A stretch of DNA of 26,476 bases from Phallusia fumigata (GCA_008931825.1 QXVZ01004182.1:1-26476), one strand, 5' to 3'; numbered from the stretch's first letter, positions 1-9,231 are shown. The notes: a model not told the origin generated them from the letters alone. Numbers and translations: made by a program.

Positions 1-60
1 TTAACAAGTTATTCCTCATTAAAGTGTTACGTGGTAATGTGGTTGGCTGTAGTTAATTAC

Positions 61-108
61 CTTAAGCATTAAGCTGTTGAAGTTGAGATTCAGCCTACGT
101 CTACACTC
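61..108 (-). other. E1 exon module
   Basis: The acceptor is a T-run ending in AG and the donor is AAG|GTAATTAAC. The 48-nt length is similar to E3 and E5. The stem-loop C1 lies 33 nt upstream, closer than usual. Confidence 0.4.
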
Positions 109-140
109 TAAAAAAAAATGAGCAATCAACCAAAATACAG

Positions 141-170
141 GGGCAGTCAAGCATGCACTCTAAACCACGC
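141..170 (-). ncRNA. C1 candidate stem-loop (weak)
   Basis: This is the C-type element GGCAGTCAAGCATGCACT plus its partly pairing 3' arm. Its palindromic core is GCATGC rather than GTGCAC. Outer pairing is poor, so it may be a decayed copy. Confidence 0.3.
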
Positions 171-479
171 TGTTACTCAATTTCGTTTAAAAATAAACCC
201 CTAGAATGACGGTTATTCAATTGAAGTAGGACCATAATTCCCTTGTCATTCTATAACATCATTGAGGGCTAGAGGGGTAACTTCCAGACTGTGGCGTCAA
301 ACAATGAAATAAATACACCACAATGGCATGTTACACTAACTATAACCACTAGGGCCCTATGTTAATCAACTTGAATCTACTACAGTTTCATTCCACCAGG
401 ACAACTGGTTTATTACATATGCAACCAAACTTCATTTTCACTTAAGTTACCCTATCACCACAGAAACCTTCCTTTGTGG

Positions 480-720
480 TGTTTGCAAGCATGTAAATCG
501 TTTCGGCTCGGCTGTGTAATCACTGGGGTTATGGATCAAATGGTAGGCACAGCTACAGGGCCATATCTTCCAGCAGTGAAAGTGTCATCCAACTTCATTA
601 AATAGTTCATGGCAAAATCGCATGAACAAGCTGCATAGCAACATAAAATAAGAAAAAAATGAAAAACAAACAGAGTGAAAACAGTTACGTGTTTTTCTTT
701 CAGGAAGGACAATGTACTTG
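480..720. repeat. Interspersed repeat fragment
   Basis: It contains the family's marks: a 'caagctgca' stretch, then a 'gagtgaaaac' stretch and an 'aaggac'-type tail, also seen near 2200, 3200, 6700, 7350 and 16270. No coding content was seen. Confidence 0.5.
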
Positions 721-735
721 AACATAGTTATTTAC

Positions 736-802
736 CTTTCGACACTACAACCAGGAATGGTCTTCTTCCAAACTCAGATTTTCCCTTGACAGCAGTAATT
801 TC
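736..802 (-). other. A1 exon module
   Basis: The acceptor GTTTTAGTTTCAG is followed by 67 nt that stay open as EITAVKGKSEFGRRPFL, ending at donor AAAG|GTAAATAAC. The TAV-x-GKSEFGRRP run is shared with A2 in the same frame. No stem-loop remains at the expected site near 880. Confidence 0.5.
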
Positions 803-997
803 CTGAAACTAAAACATATCAGAGACAGAAATGTAAAATTCAATCCAATACACTCGCAAATTATCACAATACTCACAATACACAATTCAATAAACATACA
901 TTAACACCCCATAAGTACTAAATTTATCTTTAAGTACACATTTAGTAATCGATCTTGCAAGTTTAAAACGGCAATGTACTGGACTATAGTTAATTAC

Positions 998-1093
998 CTG
1001 TTGAGCATTAAACCGCTTGCATTCCAGCAATCCTATAGAACATGGTCTCCTTCCAAATTCAGATTTTCCCTCAACGGCGGTAAGACCAAGTTT
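998..1093 (-). other. A2 exon module (best-preserved copy)
   Basis: Acceptor ATGTTTTTGTTTCAG and donor CAACAG|GTAATTAAC bound exactly 96 nt. The exon is open in phase 0 at both ends (starts KLGLTAVEGKSEFGRRP, ends KRFNAQQ). B1 lies 82 nt upstream of the acceptor. If any A exon is translated, this is the best candidate. I do not recognise the peptide. Confidence 0.55.
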
Positions 1094-1174
1094 CTGAAAC
1101 AAAAACATACCAGAGACAAAACAAGCAAATTCATTTTTGTATCATTGTAATTTAATATCTCAAAATTATACTGC

Positions 1175-1208
1175 GAAGGCTAAACAGTGTGCACCCTGAT
1201 TACCCTCC
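1175..1208 (-). ncRNA. B1 stem-loop
   Basis: Two short arms (GAAGGCTAA against TTACCCTCC) flank CAG/CTG and a GTGCAC loop. The outer stem has two mismatches. It sits 82 nt upstream of the A2 acceptor. Confidence 0.55.
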
Positions 1209-1284
1209 ACCAACAAAATATAGTTTAACAAATTGTTTCCTACACAGTTTTAAACCGGTAATGTGCTTGACTACAGTTAATTAC

Positions 1285-1365
1285 CAGATGCATTAAGCTG
1301 ATGGAAATCAGTAATTCAATCCACGACCAGATACGGGCTTCCTTAAATGATGCTGGTCTAAGGTT
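1285..1365 (-). other. E2 exon module
   Basis: The acceptor is CATTGTTTTAG and the donor is CTG|GTAATTAAC. The 81-nt body includes a segment related to E5 (ATCATTTAAG). Stem-loop C2 is 93 nt upstream. Confidence 0.45.
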
Positions 1366-1457
1366 CTAAAACAATGAGCAACGTGAAAAATGAATTGATG
1401 TTAATTATCCACATTTTTCAAAAATTTAAGAATAAAGTAATGCAAGCAAAATACAAC

Positions 1458-1485
1458 GGTGGTCAAGCGTGTACTTTAAACCACC
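1458..1485 (-). ncRNA. C2 stem-loop
   Basis: GGTGGT pairs with ACCACC and an inner AAG pairs with CTT around a CGTGTA loop. The core departs from GTGCAC, but the position relative to exon E2 matches the other copies. Confidence 0.45.
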
Positions 1486-1509
1486 TAGATACTCAGTTTC
1501 GCTATGTAG

Positions 1510-2215
1510 AAATAAAAACTTAACTTTGACATGTTGAAAATATCTTCGTCGGCATATAACTTCTACAAAACAACATAAAAACATGGTGTTAAACATTTGT
1601 TGACAGAACCAAGTGCACTGTGTACTGGCGTGATTGAAAACAAGGGAAATGTTGAGAATAAAAAAATTGGAAAAATGGCGTTCTTCATATTGTCATTGTA
1701 CACACACAAACAACCCATAAATGATATTTTATGTATTTATCATTTCCTTTTATCACATTGGATATATATTCAACAGTCCCATTACATTGGGTCCCTCGCT
1801 TCCTTGGCATTTTATAACATCATTGTTTGTGCAAGCATAAACATATAGCTTCTCATAAATATGCAATTGTTGATGGGTAGGGGTGTTAATAAGGTGTCAC
1901 AAGTAAAAAATGCTATTAGGATCCACTAAAACATTTCTAACATCATGCCAATTATAACCTATACATGAAAAAGCACGATTTAAACCTAAAGGCTAAACTA
2001 ACCAATAGGTTGACCCGGGTTTTACTCTTTTGTGGCTAGTGGGTCAACCACTAACAAATGAAAATAGTTGGCATAACTACAATAGATGGCAATATCTACA
2101 GCTGTGAAAGTTTCAATAAAATCTGCCAAACATTTCTAGGCATAAGTGCATAAAAAAGCTGCAGGGCAGAAAAAAGAGAAAACAGTATGTGTCCCCTTTC
2201 AGAAAGGGTCCCACA
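1510..2215. repeat. Interspersed repeat and unassigned sequence
   Basis: About 2030-2215 carries the dispersed family tail ('aaaaagctgcagggcag', then 'gagaaaacagtatgtgtccc'). The part from 1510 to 2030 is AT-rich and shows no splice module, stem-loop or convincing reading frame. Confidence 0.4.
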
Positions 2216-2246
2216 ATTGGCAATGTACTTGACTACAGGTAATTAC

Positions 2247-2300
2247 CTGTTGAGCATGATCTCAGCATCCTACAAGAAATGGCCTTTTCATCTCAAAACA
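2247..2300 (-). other. Truncated A exon module
   Basis: The donor CAACAG|GTAATTACC and the first part of an A body are present. The acceptor half has been lost and the sequence runs into 'tctcaaaacacttgcaaatt', normally found upstream of the acceptor. B2 follows. Confidence 0.4.
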
Positions 2301-2333
2301 CTTGCAAATTACATCCCATAATTATACTGCAAT

Positions 2334-2366
2334 AAAGCTAAACAGTGTGCACCCTGGTTAGCCTTC
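2334..2366 (-). ncRNA. B2 stem-loop
   Basis: AAAGCTAA pairs with TTAGCCTT. The A/C position is a mismatch on plus but G-U on minus. The inner CAG/CTG and GTGCAC core are intact. Confidence 0.55.
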
Positions 2367-2464
2367 ACCAATAAAATTTTAAATACTATAATGATCATTC
2401 AACTAACATTTTTGAATTGGACCAGCAAGTTCAAATAGATAATGTACTTAATATAGTTAATTAC

Positions 2465-2530
2465 CTTTCGAACATTTGGAGTTGCCGATCACAGCAATCC
2501 TACAACCAGAAAAAGTCCCATCCGAAATTT
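2465..2530 (-). other. A3 exon module, damaged
   Basis: A donor CGAAAG|GTAATTAAC and an A-type body are visible. The acceptor reads TTTATTTCTAA in place of TTTCAG, so this copy is probably not spliced. B3 lies at the expected distance (about 79 nt). Confidence 0.4.
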
Positions 2531-2608
2531 AGAAATAAAAACGTCAGAGACAGAAAAACACTATTTCATTTCAATACACTTGCAAATTAGATTGCAAAGT
2601 TATACTGC

Positions 2609-2642
2609 GAAGGCTAAACAGTGTGCACCCTGGTTAGCTTCC
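2609..2642 (-). ncRNA. B3 stem-loop
   Basis: GAAGGCTAA faces TTAGCTTCC with one plus-strand G-U pair and the standard CAG/CTG plus GTGCAC core. Confidence 0.6.
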
Positions 2643-2736
2643 ACCAAACAAACAATAAATACTAAATTTATCGTTCACATTTAGTAATATAGCCTACAAA
2701 TCTAAAATGGCAATGTACTGGACTATAGTTGATTAC

Positions 2737-2833
2737 CTGTTGAGCATTAAACCGTTTGAAGTTGGCGATCCCTGCAATCCTAAAGCCAGAAATGGTCCAT
2801 TTCCAAACACAGATTTTCTCTCGACAGCGGTAN
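2737..2833 (-). other. A4 exon module, damaged acceptor
   Basis: The donor CAACAG|GTAATCAAC is intact and a TAVERKSVFGNGPFL frame is readable. The acceptor side falls at the single N and reads TTTATGAAAC, so no AG is visible. Stem-loop B is absent. E3 follows directly. Confidence 0.4.
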
Positions 2834-2890
2834 GTTTCATAAACTGCTCCTTTAGGTTTAAGCCGGTAAAGTGCTTTACTGCAGAATTAC

Positions 2891-2940
2891 CTTAAGCAAT
2901 ATATCAGAAACCAACTCCTCTATGATCGTAGTCCAACATT
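2891..2940 (-). other. E3 exon module
   Basis: Acceptor TTTTTGTTACAG and donor AAG|GTAATTCTGC bound 50 nt resembling E5. No clear C stem-loop was seen upstream. Confidence 0.4.
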
Positions 2941-3094
2941 CTGTAACAAAAATGCAGAGCAATGTGAAAAATAAATCGTAGTTAAATATCCACAGGTATA
3001 AAAAAATTAAGGACCAGAATTTATCTTGAACCACAGAAAGTTCCATTCAACTGGGACAATTGGCTCATTTGCCAACATGCAATTTAAAAAAAAA

Positions 3095-3235
3095 CGTTTA
3101 ACATGGTAAACACGGTAAACACTGGGACTGTGGGGGACACTGGGACATTTCATGGAAAAGTACATAGACAAGCTGCAGGGTAAAAAAGCAGAGTGAAAAC
3201 TAAAACTATATGTGCCCTATTTCAGGAAAGGGACC
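3095..3235. repeat. Interspersed repeat copy
   Basis: It shows 'acatttcatggaaaagtac', 'acaagctgcaggg' and 'gtgaaaac', as at 16060-16280 and 7290-7370. Confidence 0.5.
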
Positions 3236-3270
3236 TATAATTGCCAATGTACTTGACTATATTTAATTAC

Positions 3271-3356
3271 CTGTTGGGCATTAAACCATTTGAAATCAGT
3301 AATCCCAGTATTCAAACAACCAAATAGAATCTCGACAACAGTTAAGACCAAAGTAC
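3271..3356 (-). other. A5 exon module
   Basis: Acceptor GTTTTTATTTCAG and donor CAACAG|GTAATTAAA. Only one frame is open, ending FKWFNAQQ as in A2. B4 is 69 nt upstream. Confidence 0.45.
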
Positions 3357-3424
3357 CTGAAATAAAAACAACAAGGAGACAGAAAAATGCTATTTCCTAC
3401 AAATTACATAGCAAATTATACTGA

Positions 3425-3458
3425 GAAGGCTAAACAGTGTGCACCCTGGTTAGCATTC
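3425..3458 (-). ncRNA. B4 stem-loop
   Basis: GAAGGCTAA faces TTAGCATTC with one mismatch. The core is standard. Confidence 0.6.
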
Positions 3459-3540
3459 ACCAATCAAACTCTGTTAAACAAATAATTTCAAAATAAACTT
3501 GCAGGTTCAAATTGGTAATGTACTTGACTATAGTCTATAC

Positions 3541-3631
3541 CTGTTGAGCATTAAACCGTTTGTGGAGTTGGAAATCCCAGCAATCCAACAACCATTTAGA
3601 TTTTCACTCAACAGCAGCAAGATGAAAGTTC
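3541..3631 (-). other. A6 exon module
   Basis: Acceptor GTTTTGGTTTCAG, donor CAACAG|GTATAGAC. The frame equivalent to A2 has TGA. Another frame is open through all 91 nt. B5 is 81 nt upstream. Confidence 0.45.
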
Positions 3632-3711
3632 CTGAAACCAAAACATACCAGAGACAAAATATGCAAATTTATCTTCATACAATTGCAAATCATATCTCAA
3701 AAACATACTCC

Positions 3712-3745
3712 GAAGGCTAAACAGTGTGCACCCTGGTTAGCTTTC
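3712..3745 (-). ncRNA. B5 stem-loop
   Basis: GAAGGCTAA pairs completely with TTAGCTTTC by one plus-strand G-U. The inner CAG/CTG and GTGCAC are intact. Confidence 0.65.
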
Positions 3746-3824
3746 ATCACCAATTAAATATTGTTTTTTAACATATTGTTCCTTAACATTTAATCTGGTA
3801 ATGTGCTTGACTGTAATTAATTAC

Positions 3825-3865
3825 CTGGAGCATTAGACCTGAAACTGGCTCCTCCTAACAACATT
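3825..3865 (-). other. E4 exon module
   Basis: Acceptor TTTTTGTTTCAG and donor CTCCAG|GTAATTAATT bound 41 nt, the shortest E copy. Confidence 0.45.
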
Positions 3866-3978
3866 CTGAAACAAAAATGCACAGCAATGTAAAAGCAAAT
3901 CCTCCCCAACATTCACACACTAAACCTCCCTGTTATTCAAATTTGTGAATTGGCAATGTACTTGACTAAAGTTTATAC

Positions 3979-4087
3979 CTGTTGGGCATTAAACCATTTG
4001 AATATGACGATCCCAGCCATCCAACAACCAGAAAAGCTTTCCTCCCAAAATTAAGATTTTCATTCAAAGGTGACAAGACCAAAGTTT
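3979..4087 (-). other. A7 exon module
   Basis: Acceptor ATGTTTTTGTTTCAG and donor CAACAG|GTATAAAC bound 109 nt. B6 is 83 nt upstream. Confidence 0.5.
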
Positions 4088-4169
4088 CTGAAACAAAAAC
4101 ATACCAGGGACAAAACATGCAAATTCACATCTCAATACATTTGCAATTCATATCCCAAAAACATACTGT

Positions 4170-4202
4170 AAAGGCCAAGCAGTGTGCACCCTGGTTGGCT
4201 TT
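4170..4202 (-). ncRNA. B6 stem-loop with compensatory change
   Basis: The arms read AAAGGCCAA and TTGGCTTT. Compared with other copies, T-A in CTAA/TTAG has become C-G (CCAA/TTGG), so pairing is kept although both sides changed. Confidence 0.7.
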
Positions 4203-4277
4203 CATCACCAATTAAATTGTTTTACAAATTGTCCCTTTAAGTTTAGCCCAGTAAAGTGCTTGACTGCAGTTGATTAC

Positions 4278-4327
4278 CTGGAGCATTAGATCAGAAACCA
4301 ACTCCTCTTAAATGATCCTGGTCCAGT
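4278..4327 (-). other. E5 exon module
   Basis: Acceptor TTTTGTTTCAG and donor CTCCAG|GTAATCAAC bound 50 nt. C3 is 87 nt upstream. Confidence 0.5.
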
Positions 4328-4413
4328 CTGAAACAAAATACAGAGTAACATAAAAAATAAAACTAATAAATATCACAAATGTTTGGACCAAGTAATGCAA
4401 CCACTACAGAGGA

Positions 4414-4438
4414 GGTAAAGTGTGCACTCTAAACTACC
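4414..4438 (-). ncRNA. C3 stem-loop
   Basis: Outer GGTA pairs with TACC and inner AGTG/CACT overlaps the GTGCAC core. Minus-strand arm: GUGCACACUUUACCUCCUCU, close to the B arm. Confidence 0.5.
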
Positions 4439-4964
4439 CGGTTACTCAATTTCATAATTTAAATATCTAGTAAATTAAAAGTCGATTATTTCTGTTTCGC
4501 TTTTTTCCAGAATAAACTTCTCCTATGTACAACATAAAAAAATATGTGAAACACCTAATAACTGAACAAAGTGCAAAGTGCTGGCTGAAAACAAGGTAAA
4601 ATGTTTATTGAAGCACATGCTCATTACATTCTTTGCTGCAATAATACTCTTATAAATCGTTGTAAAAAACTAGATGGCATTCTCCACATTGCCACTACAC
4701 ATACACTTGGTTTTCATAAATAATACTCTCCATATATACCATCTTCTTTGATTGCATCAGATATATATTCATTACTCCCATTACAAAATGGCTCGTAACC
4801 TATGCAACCTAACTTCTTTTTTACTTGAGTAACCCTTCCATTACAGAAACCTTTTAGATGTGGTGTTTTCGCAAGCATGCAAAAGTGTTTGAAAAACATT
4901 TGCCCGCTACAAGAAGGGGATCCATAATCAGTATTCAGTATTGTACTTAACTACAGTTATTTAC

Positions 4965-5056
4965 CTGTTGAGCAACATTAACCATTTGGAGCCAGAAATA
5001 TCACAGCCATGAATGGTTTTGTTTTTCAAGTCCTAACTGTGGTAAGACCAAGGTTC
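4965..5056 (-). other. A8 exon module
   Basis: Acceptor GTTTTTGTTTCAG, donor CAACAG|GTAAATAAC, 92 nt. B7 is 86 nt upstream. Confidence 0.5.
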
Positions 5057-5141
5057 CTGAAACAAAAACATTCCAGAGACAAAAAAATGCAAATTCATCA
5101 CTAAACAAATGCAAACCATATCACAATACATATTTTAAGAT

Positions 5142-5169
5142 GACTAAACAGTGTGCACCCTGGTTAGTC
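5142..5169 (-). ncRNA. B7 stem-loop with compensatory change
   Basis: GACTAA pairs with TTAGTC, where most copies have GGCTAA and TTAGCC: a G-C to A-T double change that preserves the stem. Confidence 0.7.
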
Positions 5170-5252
5170 TTGACCAATTGAATTACTACCAGAAAATTTA
5201 TCGTAAAACAAATGGGTATAAATCAGCAATATATTTAACTACAAATTATTAC

Positions 5253-5336
5253 CTATTAAGCAATAAAGTTTTGGAGTAAGTGATCGCTTGCAGACCCAAA
5301 TTCCAATTTCCACTTGACAGCAGTAAATCAAAGTTC
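5253..5336 (-). other. A9 exon module
   Basis: Acceptor TTTTTTTTCAG, donor TAG|GTAATAATTTG, 84 nt. B8 is 84 nt upstream. Confidence 0.45.
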
Positions 5337-5419
5337 CTGAAAAAAAAAGACAGAAAAATGTAAACTTATCTACTTATCAAAAATGCTTTTTGCAATCCGG
5401 GTCACAAAAAACATACCAC

Positions 5420-5452
5420 GAAGGCAAACAGTGTGCACCCTGGTCAGCTTTT
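5420..5452 (-). ncRNA. B8 stem-loop
   Basis: One arm has lost 'TA' (GAAGGCAAACAG) and the other reads TCAGCTTTT. The core is intact and the stem weaker. Confidence 0.5.
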
Positions 5453-5642
5453 AACAAAACTTTCACCAAAAAACACTATGAATCGCAAGTTTAAACTGGA
5501 GGGATGGCCTACCATTTATAGACATTCTTTTACACTATTATCCAATTGGAAAATGAGATGTATTCCTACATTATGGTTTGCCTCCAACATTTAAAAAATT
5601 TTTGTGACATTTATCTTAAAAACAAACATTTTTGTTTATTAC

Positions 5643-5710
5643 CTTGTTGACTGTCTGAGATCCCGGCAGTCCCACATTCAGAAATGGTCTTCTCCAAAGT
5701 TCGGAAGTTC
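5643..5710 (-). other. A10 exon module
   Basis: Acceptor TGTCTGTGTTTCAG, donor AACAAG|GTAATAAAC, 68 nt. B9 is 79 nt upstream. Confidence 0.45.
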
Positions 5711-5788
5711 CTGAAACACAGACATAACAAAGACAGAAAATGCAAAATCAAATCTGTTCATTTGTAAGTCACATTGAAAAATTACTGC

Positions 5789-5823
5789 GACGACTAAACA
5801 GTGTGCACCCTGGTTAGCCTTCT
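5789..5823 (-). ncRNA. B9 stem-loop
   Basis: CGACTAA faces TTAGCCT with one A/C mismatch on plus (G-U on minus). The core is standard. Confidence 0.55.
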
Positions 5824-6009
5824 ACAATCAAATTGTGTTTCCCAAATTGTCTCTGACACAAGTTTGAACCGGAAATGTTTGACTAACTTCTTACAAGCAA
5901 CAATGATCTTCGGCAGAGTCTTGCTTGTCAGAGTTTCTAAGAGAAAAATGCAGAAACGTCAATTTGTAAAAGCTGGTAATTAAGCAAAGCTATTGAAAAT
6001 AGTTTATTG

Positions 6010-7370
6010 AGCACAATACATTAGATACTTAAGCTTTTTACAACATGATTGTTTCTGCTGGCAGAAACGAATGGGTCCCCACACATGCAAAGTTTTTCGT
6101 TTTTCTGAAAACATGTCCAGGCTATAGATGTACAAAGCAATCAGTGCACCACAAAAACATGTTCTACAAACTGTCTAATGTGCATGAAGTTTGGACATTG
6201 TTTAATAATATAACACATTTTAGGGGGCTAGTGGGGTAAATAACATCAAGTATTGCACCACGATGACATGTTGTACAAACTGTCCAAATTTCACCTAATT
6301 CGAACATTTTTTAGTAATTTAACCCATTTTAGGGGGCTAGTGGGGTAACCGCTGAGGCTATTTTCTAAAACGTCGCAATCGTTAAACCAAAATGGCCCTA
6401 CCTAAATTATATTAAAATTTTCTCAATTAGAGATTGTTTAAAGTGTTAATAACCTGAGGAAGCCACAAAACAAACGCTAGGGCCTAATACCCAATAAGTT
6501 GTTAACAAGCCGGACTTGAACCACCAACCACTGAACTTTTATTCAACTTGGAAGTGGTTCATACCCCATGACTTCAGTTTCACTTATGTAATGATCATAT
6601 CTACCAGCTGTAAAGTTTCGTCCAAAACCACCAAACATTTCATGGCAAAACAACGTGGACAAGCTCGGAGTAGAAAAAAACAAGAAAAAAAACAAAATGA
6701 GTGAAAACAATATGTGTCCCCTTCAAGAGGGGACCCATAAATATACCATGACACTACCAGGAGTATAGGGTGAAACACAGCAATAAATCCACCACAATGA
6801 CGTTATACAAACTGTCTGAGGACAAACATTGTTTAATAACTTGTCCCATTTCACAAAGCCAGTGGTGTAACATCTAGATGTGGCGTCTAACAAGTTGACA
6901 CATTTTAGGGGGTAGTAGGGTAACCACAGAGGCTTTAGGGTCAAACAAATAAGAACTGTCCACATTTCACATCATTTCGATATTGTTCAGTAATTTCAAC
7001 CAATTTAGGGGGAGAGTAAGGTAACCACTAGGGTTATCTTGAACCACCAACAGTTCTATTTAACCGGGACAACCGTCTCCCAACATATACAACCAACTTT
7101 ATTTTCATTTATGGTACCTGATCATCATAAACTTTGTTTGCGGTGTTTACCATCATGCAAATCAAATTAAAAAAAAACATTTTACACTTGGGGCTAGCCG
7201 AGTAAACACTGGGGCTGTGGGGTCAAATGAATGGCAAAATTCCACAATCATTTTTTTCCACCTGTGAAAGTTACATCCAAATCCATCAAACATTTTATGG
7301 CAAAAGTGCATGGACAAGCTGCAGGGTAGAAAAAAAGCAAAACAATGTGTCTCTTTTTAGGAAAGGGACC
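6010..7370. repeat. Repeated interspersed elements, two or more copies
   Basis: A unit with 'accacaatga', 'tacaaactgtc', 'tagggggctagtggggtaac' and 'acaagctgcagggtagaaaa' recurs here, with G-rich marks at 6221, 6330, 6906 and 7006. A short hairpin (GTCCCCTTC/GAGGGGAC) ends one copy near 6716-6733. The elements interrupt array 1 between A10 and A11. Open frames inside them are not conserved between copies. Confidence 0.6.
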
Positions 7371-7405
7371 AATAATTACCAATGTATTTGACTATATTTA
7401 ATTAC

Positions 7406-7512
7406 CTGTTGGCCATTAAACCAGGTGAGTAATCTCAGTATTCCAAAAACCAGACAGAATCTCTTCTTTAATTCAGATTGTTCTTCGACAACAGTTACAA
7501 CACCAAAGTTTT
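7406..7512 (-). other. A11 exon module
   Basis: Acceptor TTTTTAATTCAG and donor CAACAG|GTAATTAAA bound 107 nt. B10 is 82 nt upstream. Confidence 0.45.
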
Positions 7513-7593
7513 CTGAATTAAAAATGCCAAGAAGACAGAAAAACACTATTTCATCTCAATATACAAACAAAATTACATTGCAAAACTATACTG

Positions 7594-7629
7594 TAAAAGC
7601 TAAACAGTGTGCACCCTGGTTAACGTTCA
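7594..7629 (-). ncRNA. B10 stem-loop
   Basis: AAAAGCTAA faces TTAACGTT. The outer part pairs poorly; the inner CAG/CTG and GTGCAC are intact. Confidence 0.45.
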
Positions 7630-7753
7630 GCAATCAAATTCTGTTAAATAAAAATTTAACTCAATGCAGGATGCTTCTGTTTTCTTCTTCGTCCCAACAA
7701 TACTTCTCCTAGAAAACAAAGTTAAATGTTCGCCGGACACTGATTTTGTTTAC

Positions 7754-7843
7754 CTATATTTAGCATTTAATTTCCCCGATCAGGATCATTCCTATGACTT
7801 TTCAACACTTCTCCATTTCAGATTACCTTTTTTTCACGAAGAT
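7754..7843 (-). other. S0 exon module
   Basis: Acceptor GGTTTTGTTGCAG with the strong tract shared by all four S copies; donor ATAG|GTAAACAAAA. All three frames contain stops, supporting a noncoding exon. Confidence 0.5.
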
Positions 7844-8042
7844 CTGCAACAAAACCAGCAACACGATCAGTCTGATGTATGCATCATTTCAATACCGCTA
7901 AGCGTTTTTATTCAAGAATAGCCAGCTATTCTACTTCGAACGTCTTTGAAGAATGTTATCTTTGCCTGAAAAAACATTGCTACGTATGTTACAAAACTAA
8001 ACGTGGACATGTCTAAATACGAAAGGAACGGAAACCCGTTAC

Positions 8043-8108
8043 CTTGATCTGAAGCCATCTGGTCCTGCTTGTCTCGTTCACACGCCCAAACACACGAGGA
8101 TTCTTTTC
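8043..8108 (-). other. P1 exon module
   Basis: Acceptor GCTTTGTTTCGCAG, donor ATCAAG|GTAACGGG, 66 nt. It is open in phase 0 (EKNPRVFGRVNETSRTRWLQ). It is the only P copy with this canonical donor. H1 is 79 nt upstream. Confidence 0.5.
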
Positions 8109-8186
8109 CTGCGAAACAAAGCTCAAGCAGTTCAATGAATTCAACGTCATATGTAACCTAGATCACACCACATTTAAATAAATCAA

Positions 8187-8229
8187 CATGCGAAGACAGG
8201 ACAAGTGCACGTGAAACTGTCTTCCCATG
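8187..8229 (-). ncRNA. H1 stem-loop
   Basis: A 43-nt hairpin: CATG/CATG, a 1x1 mismatch, GAAGACAG/CTGTCTTC, then a weaker inner stem and a GTGCAC-containing loop. On minus the 3' arm starts GUGCACUUGUCCUGUCUUCG. Confidence 0.65.
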
Positions 8230-8265
8230 CGAAACTTATTACTAATTATTTTAATGCTAGTTGGA

Positions 8266-8338
8266 TGAACAACAGGAATTTCATCGAAGCCGTCTTTCTC
8301 CGTATAGACGATGTTTCTCCAGTTCGAATGCGTTGCAT
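8266..8338 (-). other. R1 exon module, truncated
   Basis: It has the ATGCAACGCATTCGAACTGG start and the SIRRKTASMKFL frame. It diverges before the GC donor seen in R2-R4. Confidence 0.4.
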
Positions 8339-8477
8339 CTACTTAGGTACGTATGTTCGTCAATTATTACGCCCGGATTAACGCAAATCCAGTAAATAAA
8401 AACTGTCTGAAGTCACCGAACTTTCAGTCTTGGTTCTGTCGCACTCGAATTCATATCAACTTTGCTTTGAGTTCTTT

Positions 8478-8540
8478 TCTGCGAAACAAAAGCAGAAGCG
8501 GTCGTATAAGAAATTAACGCGGTAAGTAACATAGTCTAAA
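8478..8540 (-). other. P2 exon module (donor side uncertain)
   Basis: The acceptor TTTGTTTCGCAG lies at 8479-8490 and the exon extends towards lower coordinates (its downstream limit is not identified). The coordinates here mark the acceptor and flank up to H2. The corresponding segment is deleted, about 59 bp, in the next unit. Confidence 0.3.
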
Positions 8541-8557
8541 AACGTTTTAATATTTGA

Positions 8558-8599
8558 CATGCGAGGACAAAATTAGTGTTCGTTGTACTGTCACGTCCT
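8558..8599 (-). ncRNA. H2 stem-loop, degenerate
   Basis: AGGACA faces TGTC-ACG-TCCT and the loop reads AGTGTTCG, so the palindromic core is lost. It sits 80 nt upstream of the P2 acceptor. Confidence 0.45.
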
Positions 8600-8650
8600 A
8601 AAATTTAAACAAAACAATGCATACAATTTGGATGACTAACTTTCACTTGC

Positions 8651-8766
8651 CTGTTTTCCATAAAGCTTCACGTTGTCGTTCAAAGAATTTCCAGCTAAAG
8701 TGATTGGACGGAGGTAGAACAGTGAGCGGATGCTTCCAAAGCATTGATCAGAAGCAGCACGAGTAA
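8651..8766 (-). other. Q1 exon module, GC donor
   Basis: Acceptor TTTGTGTTTTAG and donor AAACAG|GCAAGTGAAAG bound 116 nt. It is open in one frame (RAASDQCFGSIRSLFY, ending KLYGKQ), entering with 2 nt and leaving in phase 0. The peptide is not recognised. Confidence 0.55.
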
Positions 8767-8943
8767 CTAAAACACAAAGATCCATCAGCAGTATCTTCCA
8801 TTTCGAAATTTATCTTTAACTTTTTGCAAATGAACTACGTATTGTATGAATTGTAAACTGTTAACTACAAAGCAAGACGAGATTTTTAATTAGTGAAATA
8901 CTGTTTTGCAATTACCACTTGGTTTTGTTGTACTTTACCTTAC

Positions 8944-9073
8944 CTGCATTTAGCGTTTATTTCCTCCCGACATGTCGATTCCAATCGACTTTTCCAGCAC
9001 GCCTTCGTTGTTTTCAATGCATGTCACAATTCAAATGCTGCTTATTAGTTCAAAACGAATTTTAGACGAACAT
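8944..9073 (-). other. S1 exon module
   Basis: Acceptor GTTTTGTTCCAG and donor ATGCAG|GTAAGGTAAAG, both strong. All three frames carry stops across 130 nt, the clearest evidence that the host is not a protein gene throughout. Confidence 0.6.
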
Positions 9074-9231
9074 CTGGAACAAAACCAACAATAAAATCAG
9101 TTTGGTGTATATGCAACATTAGGTCTAGAATTCCTCGTGCATTTAAACTTAGCAAATAGTTTTTAACATAAGTTTAGTAAATAAAGTTTGCCGCGGATTT
9201 AACGTTCAGTTTACTCACATTTTGTTTCTAC

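Larger units (their letters stand above)
61..7629 (-). repeat. Array 1: tandem exon plus stem-loop modules
   Basis: About 12 A-type and 5 E-type exon modules occur here. Most carry an upstream stem-loop of type B (with A exons) or C (with E exons). The shared A-module signals, on the minus strand, are an acceptor like TTTTTGTTTCAG, a body that often contains GGAAAATCTGAATTTGGAAG, and a donor CAACAGGTAATTAACTATAG. Copies are diverged, which points to an old array. Interspersed repeats of a common family separate some units (480-720, 2030-2215, 3095-3235, 6010-7370). Frames are not kept between copies: A2 is open from end to end, while the equivalent frame of A6 has TGA. I therefore read it as a probable noncoding multi-exon host transcript. 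Coding by a subset of exons is not excluded. Confidence 0.75.

Noticed and set aside
7425-7921. Plus-strand frames of 95 and 85 codons
   Set aside because: They are antisense to A11, B10 and S0 modules and are not conserved between copies.
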